From Anticarsia gemmatalis (taxonomy: Eukaryota; Arthropoda; Insecta; Lepidoptera; Erebidae): a stretch of 64,000 nucleotides of DNA. Each line of letters opens with the position of its first letter. Position 1 is the stretch's first letter. Made by a program: the position numbers and the translations under genes. The stretch is taken from NCBI RefSeq assembly GCF_050436995.1, contig NC_134753.1:10478001-10542000 (forward strand). The letters run 5' to 3'. Under the pieces are notes generated by a model. The model was given only the letters and a program-made list of their open reading frames with translations, made no database searches and had not been told where the DNA came from. Of the stretch, positions 24,804 to 37,800 are shown piece after piece.

Positions 24804-25010
24804 TTAGGTCGGGGGAAAAGTATTTTCGCAATATAGTATGTATGAACTTGTAATAAAATCTTTTCTCTACACAAAAAAACTCGATATTTGGGTACCTCAC
24901 GAGCTCACTGAAAGAAACCTAATGAACCGTGTACTCATTCTTGAAGCCAAAGAGATTTTATTACAAGTTCATACATACTATAATGCGAAAAGACTTTTCC
25001 CCCGACCTAA
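24804..25010. mobile_element. Mariner-like MITE, 207 bp, intact
   Basis: TTAGGTCGGGGGAAAAGT at the left and its inverse ending CCCCCGACCTAA at the right, flanked by TA (24802-24803, 25011-25012). The inverted arms run about 60 bp (CATGTATGAACTTGTAAT-like and its complement). A deletion derivative without transposase. Confidence 0.8.
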
Positions 25011-26518
25011 TATACATTTTCATCGAAGCCGCGGCATAAGCTAGTGTTATAAACCAGCTACTTGTATTAACTTCAACAAGTCACGTGTCTAATGCAGCGT
25101 TTCTTAGAAAAAGCAATTTTCTATCGCAACACGTCCACCTTCACAGAAATAAACCGCAAGATATTTTATAATTTTTCCACCTACTTTTCACTAATAGAAA
25201 AATAATTGTCTAAACTTTTTAGATTGAATTCACACACGTATTTGATTTTTCTTTCTGTAGTATGTATTTTACCCCGGCCACAGCCCTTGTTCGATTTGGA
25301 GGAGTCCCTTGCCCAGCAGTGAAACAGTCACAGATACATTTTCTCTGATTCCGAACTCAATAAAAACTTATTGGATTTTTCTATTGCGCAATTCTTAATC
25401 AATAGAAAGACATCGGAATAAAATCTAAGACATAAAAAATGCTTTTCAAATGAATGAAAATAACGCCACAAAGCCACGTATTAAATTTTTAAGTACAATT
25501 GGAACAATTCTATCGTAATATTTTTTAATAATATATAAAATCTTATCTTCAAATCTTGGACTGCTTGTCTATTGACCTCAAAACAAACCCGCCAATGGAT
25601 GGTAGTAATTGATAATAATTTCTCAAACAATGCGGACAGGTTGATAAAGCGATAGAAATATAATCCAACTAACTTAATTTGATTACGTGGGTAATGAAAT
25701 TATGGGGGAGTCTGCTTTTGGGAGGGGGCAGGAATTGGGTGAAGGCCACTAATGAGGTTAAGGCGGACGCCAGGTTCTGACCGTGAGGTTTAAATAACAT
25801 GAAAACTTGAAGAATTACATTTATTCTATGACCAACAGTAATTTTAGTTTAGTCTGTTCCCTTTTTTCCCTTAATTGATTAAATGCCTTAACCGATTTGA
25901 ACACATTTGGGAAGGTAATATGCTAGCTGTATAACCTTTTTACCAGTTTCTTATACCTGCAGAAGAATACTAGTAACTGTCTTTCAGCATCAAATCCAAG
26001 CCACGAAACGAATGGCCAAAAATGTACAATTCACGCATCTAGCTGTTTTAGAACTTTTGTGATATAAATTGAATTATTTCAAGAGCTTTCTCTTAGAATA
26101 TAATACAGATCTTGACATCATAAAATCGATAATGACCATGCAGATGCAACAAGCACTGTAGAATAGAATATTTCTATCAATCGCCTGACAGGGGAATCTC
26201 CGGAGTGTAGTTGAACTTTCTTCATAAATAGGTAAACTTGTATGAGACACACTAACGCTTTAGCCAAAAGCCCGTCTTACAGGTTGAGCTCTACGTTTAA
26301 CTAGATTCTAAGTGTTAAACAGAATTAGAGGTGCGGTCATCTCTTGTGCTCTCAAGTGCATGATGTGTCTAATCGTCGTCGTGAATATTTGAACTGTTCG
26401 GACCACTGTGTACTGTGTTCTAGGATGATCGTTGATTAATTTGATTTGACATTACGGCCCTCATCTATTTTATTGTCTACCAGATAGCTAATCAGATGGA
26501 ATTTTGACAGTTATTTTG

Positions 26519-26765
26519 ATGGCCTCCGTGGCGCAGTGGTTTAATAGGTCACCACGCCACTATCAGTGAGTCGGAAAGCCGTGGGTTTGATTCTTACACG
26601 GAACAAATATTTATATGGTCCACAAACTAGGTATTGCTTCGAGTCCGGTCGAAATCTGTGACCGTTGTGTGTAGGTATGTATGTATATATTGTAAAAGTC
26701 CTCGCGACACTAGAGAAATCCTTAAATATGGAGTAGTTTGTTTTAAAGAAACTACTCAAGAAGAA
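26519..26765 (+). mobile_element. tRNA-derived SINE
   Basis: GCCTCCGTGGCGCAGTGG (A box) and CGTGGGTTTGATTCTTACAC (B box), then a shared tail with TGTGACCGTTGTGTGTAGG and AAAAGTCCTCGCGACAC. Same family as 45151-45385, more diverged, no poly-A left. Confidence 0.75.
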
Positions 26766-28989
26766 ACGAAGAATTTGCTGTCACTTTATTTAGCAGATAC
26801 GTTATCTGACATCTCTTCCGTCAAAATGAGTATAACGTAATTAACACAATTAGCCAGTTTCAATTAAACTGACCACAACAACGACGAAAGGTACTGGTAA
26901 GGCTGTTTGTACATTGCTTGTAAAATCTGCAACATTTTGAATGACAACACAACATTCAAAACACAGGCGTCGTGTTTCAAAATAAAGATCAATGAATCGT
27001 CCAAATTACTGATATTGCTAAAGTACAATATAAATGATTGCTATCGAAATAAATTAATAAGAGTTAATTATAATAGCAACAACATAATTACACGTAATAA
27101 TTAATCAAATAGCCGAGTGTCGGATTCATAATTGGGCGCACCAGTTTTCCTTTTCACGTTAATAATCCTCTCCCTCCGTCAAATTAAATGCTTTTATCCC
27201 TTTTGATATAACAGAACAAAAGAGTGCAAGAAATTGTATTGGATTCGTAATACAATGACAAAGAAAAATGAACGAATAATTTAAAAAGTATATTAAAATG
27301 AATAAAATATCAAATAATCACTTTAAAACGATAGATTTTTTTTTCTTTTCAAAATTAAATCCAAGAAGAAATAAATAAGCGTATCTTCTATGGCTATATT
27401 TCAGGAAATTCTTGCACGTGATTCTTCTTGCTTGGACTTTTCGTGCGTAAAGTAGTGAGTTTTACAGAAAAGAGCGTAAGAGACAGACATTAACTGTTAT
27501 TTTTATGTTAACTTATGACCGCGACTACATCGGCGTCAATTAGACTTCCCGCAGTAACTATATACTGTGTATACTGTGTACTAATACAGGTTATAAACTA
27601 TCGGCGTGCCAAATTCTTTTTGATGTGACACAAAATGACAAACATCTTAATTTTTGCCTTTCTAACATAAAAAGGATTTTAATACCGAGCCCAATAAAAA
27701 TACCTACTTAATAGTAGCTCTTAATTTAGAATCTACATAAATTACACTACTAGTCACCAATCGCTACAAACGTTTACTGTAGCAATTTACCCAACTTTGA
27801 CGCTAATTCTCCTAAAGAAACAAAGAATACATCGCAAAGTGGTAACCACTAACTCTTTGTAGTACAGAACTGTGTAGTGAAATAGTAGAGGCGATCAATT
27901 AAAGCGATTAAGAGAGCCTTTGGATTCAGTCATTAGTTCCTTTAGTAATTTACTTACGACAATCGTTTTAGTTTTTATTTCGACGAGTTGAAAATGCAAT
28001 CCATTTGTTTTTTTGAAGATAGTGATGTGGTAAATATTAAGTGTATTATTGTCAATATAATGACGTTGACTATATTTATTTTCCGCATATTGCGACGGGT
28101 TCGGTATTGTTTTAATCGTATACATAATATTTAGAAAAAAAAATAGAGATTTGGTTATAGCTGTGATTGATTTTAAGATATCTTTAAAGTACTGTACTAC
28201 TATTTAAATATACTGTTCATGGTCGGAAGCTTTCTCTCTAATTAATTATAAGGCTCCATATAGGTGTCTAAGCATATTGTAATAATATCTACTTACATTG
28301 TTTACACAACATTATGATAAAGATATATCTACTCATATATGAAACAGAACCACTAAGCATACGAAAGAAGAACTACAAACAACGTCTGAAATCTACTCAC
28401 AATATTTAACAAAACCAGTATCACTACAGAACTTCATTACAAAACACAAACCATATAAAAAGCTTACACAAACAAAGCACCGAGTTTCGTTTATTTAGCG
28501 GCCGCTCGAGGCGAAACAAATGAAATAGTAATAAAACAAATATGGAAAACATGTTTTAATGACTAACGTAGGTGTGACACGTGTATACCCAGTGGAATTG
28601 CCCCGAAAAACTTAGAAACCCATCACGATATCGTTCCGGCGGCTGAACAAAATAACTTTATTAAACTTTCGCCAACGCTTCCGTGTCGAAAGTCGACATA
28701 AAATAGAAAGAAAATATTCTCGCTGACTGATTGCCTCATCAACGTCCCGGGAAGCTAAGAACACGAAACCCCCAAATTATTTCCTTATATTAAACCCGAA
28801 AAAGTTTTGTAAAGGAAAATGGCCTCTAAAGAATATCTAATTAAACATTCTGATTATTTGCTCGGAGTTAGGTAAATCAACAGTTCGTCGGGGAGAATAA
28901 TGTTTGTGTGTACTAAGTAAAGTATAATAGGAACGTAATATAAAGTGAGGGTAGGCTTAGAATAACGTCATTTACATGAGGGACGGTGG

Positions 28990-29300
28990 ATTCGGGCTGT
29001 GGGCGACAGATAACTTTTGATAGGGAGGAGTGAGAGCCAGTGAGGCGTGCTCAGGCGGCGCGGAGTCGGTCGAGTGTGACTCAAGTGAGCAGATCCTTCA
29101 TAAGTACGCGCCTATAAAGGGACGCTCGCCCTTATTAGACAGTTTGATGTGCCGTTCAAGTTTTTGCTGATTTATTGTTGTGGATTTGTGTGATTGTTTA
29201 CGCAATCATTTCGGATTTATGTGACATTTACTATTCAATAAATTGAACTTTAATAGTTTTCCTTTATTTGATGGAAGTAGACTAAAGCAAAACGTTTAAT
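28990..29300 (+). promoter_or_regulatory. Core promoter, possibly within a solo LTR
   Basis: CCTATAAAGGGACGCTCGCC places a TATA box at about 29113, with an Inr-like TTAGACAGTTTG about 30 bp downstream, in a locally GC-rich segment (28980-29130). An AATAAA follows only about 95 bp after the start site (29236). TATA, start and poly-A signal so close together are typical of a retrotransposon LTR, although I found no matching target duplication or TG/CA ends. The alternative is the promoter of an undetected plus-strand gene. Confidence 0.4.
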
Positions 29301-30075
29301 TAACTCTTTTAAAAAGTGTGTTCAATTCAATACAAAAAGCAATATGCCAACAAATAACATGATTACTTTCGGGCCGAAGCTACAAATATGTCAATTAAAA
29401 TATAAAAAGTTACAAACCTTTTTCAACGCAGTATTTGAACAAAATACCCAATTTTATTCAATTAAACGTTCAAAAACGAGCGGAGATAAAATCTCAATAA
29501 TTTAGTCGACCCAAACATTTATTTTGTCACATCGTATTCTGTTTTACGACGAAATTGGGATAGCAACAAGTTGTTATAAGCTCTCCGACCTCCGAGCGTA
29601 TTTCATCAAATAATTTTCACGACAGTACATCAAAACTGAGTCAAAGAAAATTTTGTCCGCAAACTCTAATCCGCTGGCCGAGAAAAAAATAAATAAAAGA
29701 GCCAAGCAAGTTTCATCAGCTACAACATTACAAAGGAAAGCCGAAAGATGTCAGCACTCGCTTCACAAAATTCTCCAAACGAAGTTTCAAACTCAATTTG
29801 CATTTGGAATAGAAATAAAAAAAAATTGACAATTGTGCTCCGGGAAAAATGCGAGAATCGAATGAGGAGACAGAATACGAGATAGCATATTTATTAATCG
29901 CATTTTACAATTTACTGCGACAACTCACGCTGACTGAGTAAGAAATCAAAGTAAATTTGAAAATAAATGGATACGTTTTTTGCGTTAAAGAATGTTTTTA
30001 TTGAAAAGAATATACTATGAATCAATTTCTAAGATTTATTTACATTTTAACTGTGATATGAAGATTAGGATTGGG

Positions 30076-30126
30076 AATCATCTAACACAGACGTAATCCA
30101 TCCAATTACGTCTGTGTTAGATGATT
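30076..30126. repeat. Perfect 22-bp inverted repeat with 7-nt loop
   Basis: ATCATCTAACACAGACGTAA and its exact complement flank CCATCCA. A transcript would form a perfect 22-bp hairpin. It is short for a MITE and no larger repeat is evident around it. Confidence 0.7.
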
Positions 30127-30715
30127 TATATAGGTGGCGTCATAATGATTTTTAGTTTCCTACAACCCCGACCACATTTGACAAAAAAAGTGAAGATTGT
30201 CAGGTTGATGCATTAATATTGAAGAAAATTTAGATGGAATTTAGTTACAGTCCACAAAATGGCTACCACAAATTAACCGCGTTTAGATTCTAGATTACTT
30301 ATTAATCTGTGTTTGTTATCAAGTTAAATACATATACAACTGACAGTATTATACAACTTCATAACATTTAAACAACAGTTTATACCATACGTGCTGCATA
30401 AACTCCATACAATCTACGTTAAAACTGACCCAAAAGAATACAAGGACCTAGTTAAAGCCCCTAAAATAACACATAACGGTATATAATGTGGGTCACAACA
30501 ATAGTTCAATGGGCCGGGCTTGACATTGCAATGGCCATTCAATCGATCCTTTGGCCGCTCGTCTTTTGCCCATTTAGTTGGCTATTCTCCTAGAAATGGT
30601 TAGTCGTAACATTATATCGCTGTGATAGTTAAGGACTTTATTTAGGGAAGTGTTTCTTATAGTCCAATAACTAAATAGAGCTTTGTATGCCAGGTTCGCG
30701 TCAAATGAAGGTATT

Positions 30716-30915
30716 TTTTTTTTACCCCGTTACTGTCCCACTGCTGGACAAGGCTCCTCCCAAACCGGGAGAGGTTAGGCCTTGAATCCACCACGCTGGC
30801 CAAGTGCGGGTTGGGGACTTTGCATGCCGTCAATAAATGTATTAACCAAAATTTTGGCACGCAACGTTTCCTCACGATGTTTTCCTTCACCGTTAGAGGA
30901 AGTGATAAGATTTTA
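30716..30915 (-). mobile_element. Dispersed repeat, reverse copy of the CCCAGCAGTGGGACA type
   Basis: Reverse-strand version of the composite repeat seen at 9372-9755, preceded by a T-tract (30714-30723) that would be its poly-A tail, so a retrotransposed fragment is plausible. Confidence 0.55.
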
Positions 30916-31820
30916 TTGCTATTATTTATATTCAAGCTATACAGAATTGTAAATATAGAACATCAGTGACTCGGCTTATGCAGTTAACGGTGGTCTGTTT
31001 GATACTTTATTTTTGTAATTACATTGAAATATTTTTTATTTTCATAGCGTTTTTGTACTGCCAATGCTCTACTAAGTCGCACTCGTTACGTAAAAGTTTA
31101 TTTAGTATAGTAAAGATACTAATATTACTTACAATTTATAAACGGCTAGTTCAAATTCACTCACTAATTTTATCACTACCAATTACCGCACATAGTCATA
31201 GATTTTATCATACTCAATCTAATGAAAAGTATTTTTCTATTTACTCAACTTTTAATAACCTTCATACACTACAATTTTCAAGCAACAGCAAGCTGTGGGC
31301 TTTGTTGCTTGCAAATCGAACTATTTGGCTATTACAAGTCGTCTAAACACGACATTTGTAAAAGGTATTGTTGGAGTACGTTCATAGAATGATGTAACAA
31401 CAAACTTGCTACAACTTTTACAATTGATGAACAGACACTGCGTGGAAAAGTTTCTGGGCAATTGCTTCTGTATTGTACTAATAGAAATAACATTACTATT
31501 AACACTGTATATTGACTAAATTTCGTGTGTTGTCTGTATTTCGTTTATTATACTACTACTGTGGCTCTTGTTAACAATTAAAGCGTTGTGTTTGTTAAGA
31601 CCCGAGAAATAGGAATAATTTGTACATAAAACCAGCGCAAAGACAACGCATGAAATGAACCTTATTTTAAACAGTCGCGATTCGCTACAGTCGGCACTGC
31701 CGAGTATCGAGAGTTTGACATTTAAAATGTTCTGCAAAATTAATTCATACGGCATCCGCCAGAGGCTCTGATTGGCATGGAATATTTATCGATAGCTAGC
31801 CGGTTACTGATAGTCGACAA

Positions 31821-34800
31821 CTGTAGTTTGTCGAAATTTATGCAGTGATTATATTTACGTTCTTTATCATCCTTAAGTTTTTGTTTACAGAGTTTGTCTA
31901 ATTGCTTACATACAGCGTATTAAATGTCGAAGACTCATAACTAGAAAGTTCGACTGATTAGACATCGCACAAGATAGAAAGTCTCAGAGTCAGTAAATGA
32001 ATAGTTAGAGGCAACAATACAACGCTTCTCTCGCAAATGAAAAACGCGCTTGCAAAGTGAAAGACACTCTTTGTACTTATAGACTAGGCCTCAGTCATAG
32101 CGATTTTATACCGAAAAAAATTGACGCATAATAAAAACTCTGTTCCTTCAAATTTCTCAAACCAATTAAATACGTATAAATTATGAGTAATATACTTTCG
32201 CGTTGCATGTTTAGGATATAAATACTAAACCTTTTTACTACAGCTTATGTTTGTTAATTAAAATACTATTTGGTACCGTGCCCATAGTGTGTAGAGATAC
32301 TAAACCTTATCAATTTATGGTCGAAGTAGTTCCCGGAGTAGAATTTTGTTTAATGTTTTAGTATAAGTAATCAGCCATTAGATCATTATTTTATCAGACG
32401 TACCTATATTATGTCAGTAGTGTAATTCATAAGTTCAATATTCTAAATCAAAATAAAATTTTCCATAATCATATTGATATTTAATCAGAAAATGTAATCT
32501 ACTTACTACTACTTATAACTTAGTAAATCAAACTTTGTACACAATTTATCGAGCGTTTCTTTAGAAGATTACTTGTTCATTACCTAATGCCTAAACTCTA
32601 GACAGTAATTATCTGTTCTTACAAATAGTAGAACTTTGATGTACGATCATGAAGTAAATAATTCAAGGAAATTAGAAACAAAACCTCCCAGTTTCCTCCC
32701 GTGAGGGTTATTACAGTTTGCTGAGAGTTTTCAAGAAGTAACGTACTTTATAACTAAAATATTTGATTAGGATATCGTACTAAGATTATAAATGTGTAAA
32801 TTTGTATGAATGGTATGGGGACGACTATTCCTAAGCATCTCTATTAGGGTTGTTATGGATGCCGATTTTTAGGAAGCCATGGGCGCGGATGTTGTTAGCC
32901 GAGACTTCATTCGGAACATCATTTTCAATTGTCAAATGCAAATTTCTGAATAAATGTGATTGTTCCGTGTTTACTGATGCAGATGCGAATATCCGCAACA
33001 CCCTTGAACACGATTACTTTTTTTTTATCTTCCTAAATATGACAGATCTTCTAGAGGTATAAGCGATATTACCCGCTGTCACTTGCGCTCCAGCCTTCTT
33101 CAACACATGGATACTTCCTGCTTTGTACAAAATGACAATACAAGCACTTACAATCACTACGCAGTGCGTTTGTCTACGCGCTTGTGGAAATCACGTGTGC
33201 AAAATTTTGTAAGAGGCGTCGGTACTGTCTGTCTACGGTTTCTAAGTTGGATGTGTTTTTTTTTCTGTTTAGGTGTCGCGTTTCTATGATGTTTTGTAGA
33301 CAGGTAGGGTGTAGTAGGCTATATTGTACATGTCTGTATTACAAGTACTGACTGTTAGCTACGAATTTGATGTGTTTTCCTTTAGTTGTTCTAATTCTTA
33401 TTTATAAATTAGATATCTTATTGTAGTAGAAATATTTGTTGCTTGTTCTTGAGATAAAGATAACTATTTTAAGTGAATTTTAATATTTGGTTGAAGATTG
33501 TAATCATGCAATAATCATAACGCGATTGCCACATCATGTTTAAATAAATATTCTATTTCCCAAAAGTACCTGCTCATAGCAAAATCTATCTGTAATTTAT
33601 TTTTAATACTTATTTGGATCTATACTACTTCCATTCTAAGATGAGTTTCAGATTGTCAAGACAGTCAAGTGTATAATAATATTATATCTTCTAGAAAATA
33701 TATCTTTAAATCAGAAATAAGTTAGTTTTTATTTAAAGCAAGCAGCTGTTACGGCTGTTTGCATATTCAAATCTTTTAACCCATTTCTTTTGCATTACGT
33801 CCACCAAAATTACGAAGTTAATGATCCCTAACATTGAATATCATCATTTTATGCTAAACAAAGGGTCGGGTCAACGGAATGCTATCGAAACGACGCTATT
33901 TATAACAAAAGTGTCAAGAAAAGAAGTAAACAATGTTAAAAGAAAGGACGTTTTGACGAAAGTTTGGCGATTTTAGAAGGACGATTAGGAAAAACTTGCA
34001 ATCCAGTTATGAAGTATCGACATTTTTTGGAAACGAACATAAAGAGCATAAAATGAAAATGAAAAATGAGTAATATTCATTTAGAAAATTTCACTTTTGC
34101 AAGACACCCTTCTAGCTCTTGTAGTATACTTTTAGGTATAAAAAACCCATATGTCGCCGGCATTAAGTATTCTTTACTGGCTTGTGGTGGCTACAGCAAA
34201 CAATTTTTTTGTGAATCTCCAGCAAATTATGAACTGAACTAGCAAAATTATTCTGATCTCGCTTGTGAAACAAACATTACCCAAAAATACCCTATTTTTT
34301 TCAATTTCGCAACACAAGCCTTTTTAATATGTATGCCAAAGTTAATTGTTATCGAGTATTTGACGTTTAGTCGACAACTCGATAGTATCGAAAGTTTTCG
34401 CTCACCAGTTTTACCTCGTATTATGATACCGAGTGTTATTGGTCGAAGTTCTACAGTAAAACGGGGAACAGATTAGCATTTTATTTATTTTGAATCCGAC
34501 GGAGCGTCGCCACTGGAGGGACACTTTACGATCTGATTTAACATTCAAGTCAGAGGACTCGCGGACGAGCTACATTCGTGAACTTTGTAGTAATCAAGAT
34601 TTTGTGTAAGTCTATGTTGTTGAGAAGTTATTGGAAATTGAGCCTTATTATAGCTCAAACTTAGTATATAGCCTAAGAAATAGCTTGTTGTTTGGACGAT
34701 AGAACTGTCGTAGCAAAAAACAACTGTCTTATTTTAGAATGCACCGAGTTTTAAACGCGATTGTACCGACGTTTGAATCGAGTTGCATCGATGATGGTTA

Positions 34801-37800
34801 CGGTTCTAAATTCAATGTTTTTATAACCTACATCAACCGTATATCATCCTTTATTTCTTAAACCTTGTAAAAATTATTTCAATTCATATCATACAAATCT
34901 TTAGATCGTTTCGGAAAACCGGTTCGCCCGAAACGGCAAGAAACTCTTCTCTAATTCGTTTAATTCACTTCAATAATACATAGGCTAGTCCCATATCAAT
35001 TTTGCTTTTGTTTTTAATTCCAGGCCGAAACCGTAGCAGTGTGAACGTAGAATGACCGCATGGTCTACAAATATTAGTTCCAGCTGTGTGGATGCAGCGG
35101 CACTCGTGGTAAAGTTAATTTTGGTGACGACGGGCGACGCGGCGACCTGAACTTTTTCAATATTGGGAGAATTTTCCAGAATGGTCATAGGATTTAATTA
35201 TAATAATATGTAATATCTCTATTGCTTTATGTCTTATTGAAATTTAATTTCAGCAAAAAAATCCGTAATGTTATAATGTACTTTCACGAAGAACCGCAAA
35301 AGCAATTAAAAACAGAGACTATTTTGCAACTATGACCTTCAGTACAAATAATTATAATATATTAAAGTAAAAATATAAATAAACTCACATAGATATTAAT
35401 AAATATTTTTTATACCATTAAAACAACTATTAGACGAAATCACCAAAAGAAAGAGGGTACAAAAAAGACTAATATTTTTTATCAGAATTTTTCACGACCT
35501 CGGTATATAAAATTTAATTACTATTTCCATGAAAGCACAGTTCCTCTATCCAAGGCTATTCAAAGATTCGTGACCCGAGATACGAACGATCTATATCTAT
35601 TAATTTTGTGCGAGCCTAAAGGATTGTTGTGAATAGATTAAATTAATGTTTGCAGTAATAATTCAGAGCCCACGCTTTATATTCATGGAGCAAATCACTT
35701 GTAACTGTAGTGTTGTGATTATATTAGAGTGTTTTATATAATAAGTAAAACACTTTGTAATTTTACACTGCGATTTTTTTATATTTAGTATTATGTCCGG
35801 AAACTATGTTCTACTAAACGTTTTACTTTTTGAGGTTTTTAAAGTGTCTTACTCAAATATTCTAGCTGCTTATCCGCATCCTGCAAAATTATTAAATTCA
35901 CCATATCTATTAATATTTTCATTTCAGGTTTTCAAATTCTTGTTAAATTATGGTAGGCGATACGATAAATAGAAACGGTTGTTTGGATTTTTTAATTATG
36001 GCATGCAGCATTTTTATTAAACATTGTTGTATCATTATTTTCTGAAGATGCATTAAAAAAATAGTAACATAATTGAAAAAATCCTGCAGCTGAAATTGAG
36101 TGCAAACTCTAACTCCTAACTATCCAATAATATATTGCAATACAGCACTTCTATTCTATCTTTTTAAAAAAGCAATTCCAGATCAAAACCTTGAACAGAC
36201 GGCTACATAATTTCTAATCTCCAACGTTATCTAGAAAATTAGTGTAATGGCGTTGGGAGTCGTTCCATCCCATTAATTACTAATTATCGATATCCCAAGC
36301 CTTGGCCTGAGCAATGTCTCCATTACCGACCGCCGTATTGACTTATCAAGAATAAAATGAAAGGAATCAGATGGATTCTGGCTTTGTAATGATTATGTAT
36401 TTTTTTGCTTGCTTAAATATGGTTCTGCCGATGGTTTTGTATGTATTAGGAACAAAGCTTTCAAAAAATATATGGATTCACTCTAGGGTATTAATGCATT
36501 TAAATAATTGCTATAAAAATTAGAAGGCCTGACCCGTAGCACGATTCTTTACAATTGGAACCATCGAATATCGAGAGTTTGACACTTAAAATGTGCTGCG
36601 AAAATAGTTTCTACGACATCCGCTAGAGGCGCTGGTCAGATTTTTGTAATTATTTTCGATAGCTTGCCGCTTGTTTAGCTATATTTGAAAGAATTAGACA
36701 TTCGGGCTACTGGACAAGACATCAAGAAAAAAGTATCTGCGTGCTTTAAACTATTCCAGAGATCCTTGAATACACTACATATTATTATGATTCGTCCTAC
36801 ATAGGCAGTGGAACTAAGCATAATTTAAATTTTCCTATAGTTCTCGTTTAGTTTAGTAGGGTCAAACAACTCGTTACTTAAAACCATTTAAATTATTCAC
36901 TAGCGTAATACTATGCAAGATTAATTAGACCAGATTAGTATAGAGCTGCGTGCGTTGCGGACTAAATGTATGTTTCGTTGCATACTTCACATTATTACTG
37001 AAATTATATCTTGCTGTTGCGAAATGGTATGGAATATTAATTATACAGTTAAATGGAATAATCATTTCGTTTTGCCACTGGTCACTTGTATTCTCTCATT
37101 ACAGTTTAGATTTTCGCCTTGTCTGTTACCGATTAATTTAGTCTTGTTTAAGCAATCTAAAGGTGTCAACACTCGAAAAAGTAATTTAACGTGCCCTTCG
37201 TATCACGGTGACGTAGTACTGGCAAGCACTAAGCTGCTATACTATTGCCAAATTTTGCTATTCTCACCGATCCTCATACGACTTACAAGAGCATTCAGCT
37301 ATCAGCGTCTTCATGGAACCGCTGTAGAATAAAGTGTAGCAAAAACAAAAAAATGCAAAGAATAGATATACTAATACATTAAACTATATTAGATTAGATA
37401 TACTAATATATTACATGTATTATACTAAGAAGAAGACTTATATGTACAAAATAAAAGCATACAAAGAATCCACATTTCATGCAGTAATAATGCAGAAAGA
37501 AAACATTCAATAAAGAATCGCTCAAACGTATTGCTCATTAACCGTCCAATACAATCGAACAGGTATCAATCGTTTCGATATAAAGAGGCTATTTAACATC
37601 ACCCACTTACATTCACCGCTCATTCAGGCATTCAGTCGTTATAACGATGCGGGAGACTTTCTATGAAACGAACGATATTTCAATCATATGTGTATGAATG
37701 TTCGAGTAAATGGGTTTTGTAGATGCAAGAATCGAAACAGTATGTTATTGAGAAGTCAGATAATTGTGTTTCGCTCCTGATTACCTGGTGCAAGATATGA

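Noticed and set aside
26519..26600. Possible tRNA genes (also 1226, 5760, 20070, 45151)
   Set aside because: A and B boxes are present but the cloverleaf is broken and each continues into a shared repeat tail; these are SINE or repeat heads.
28498..28510. GCGGCCGCTCGAG, adjacent NotI and XhoI sites like a cloning polylinker
   Set aside because: Only 13 bp, and the flanks are ordinary AT-rich genomic sequence with no vector; taken as coincidence.
30966..31346. 126-codon hydrophobic open frame
   Set aside because: Non-ATG opening, AT-driven Ile/Leu/Phe content, no codon bias and no paralogue; chance is more likely.
34985..35188. 67-codon reverse-strand frame with plausible composition
   Set aside because: No start context, splice sites or recognisable family; the GC-richer patch is short and may be a repeat.
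36955..37332. 125-codon open frame
   Set aside because: Starts at a non-ATG codon, irregular Cys-rich composition, no splice context or repeat of the frame elsewhere; likely chance.
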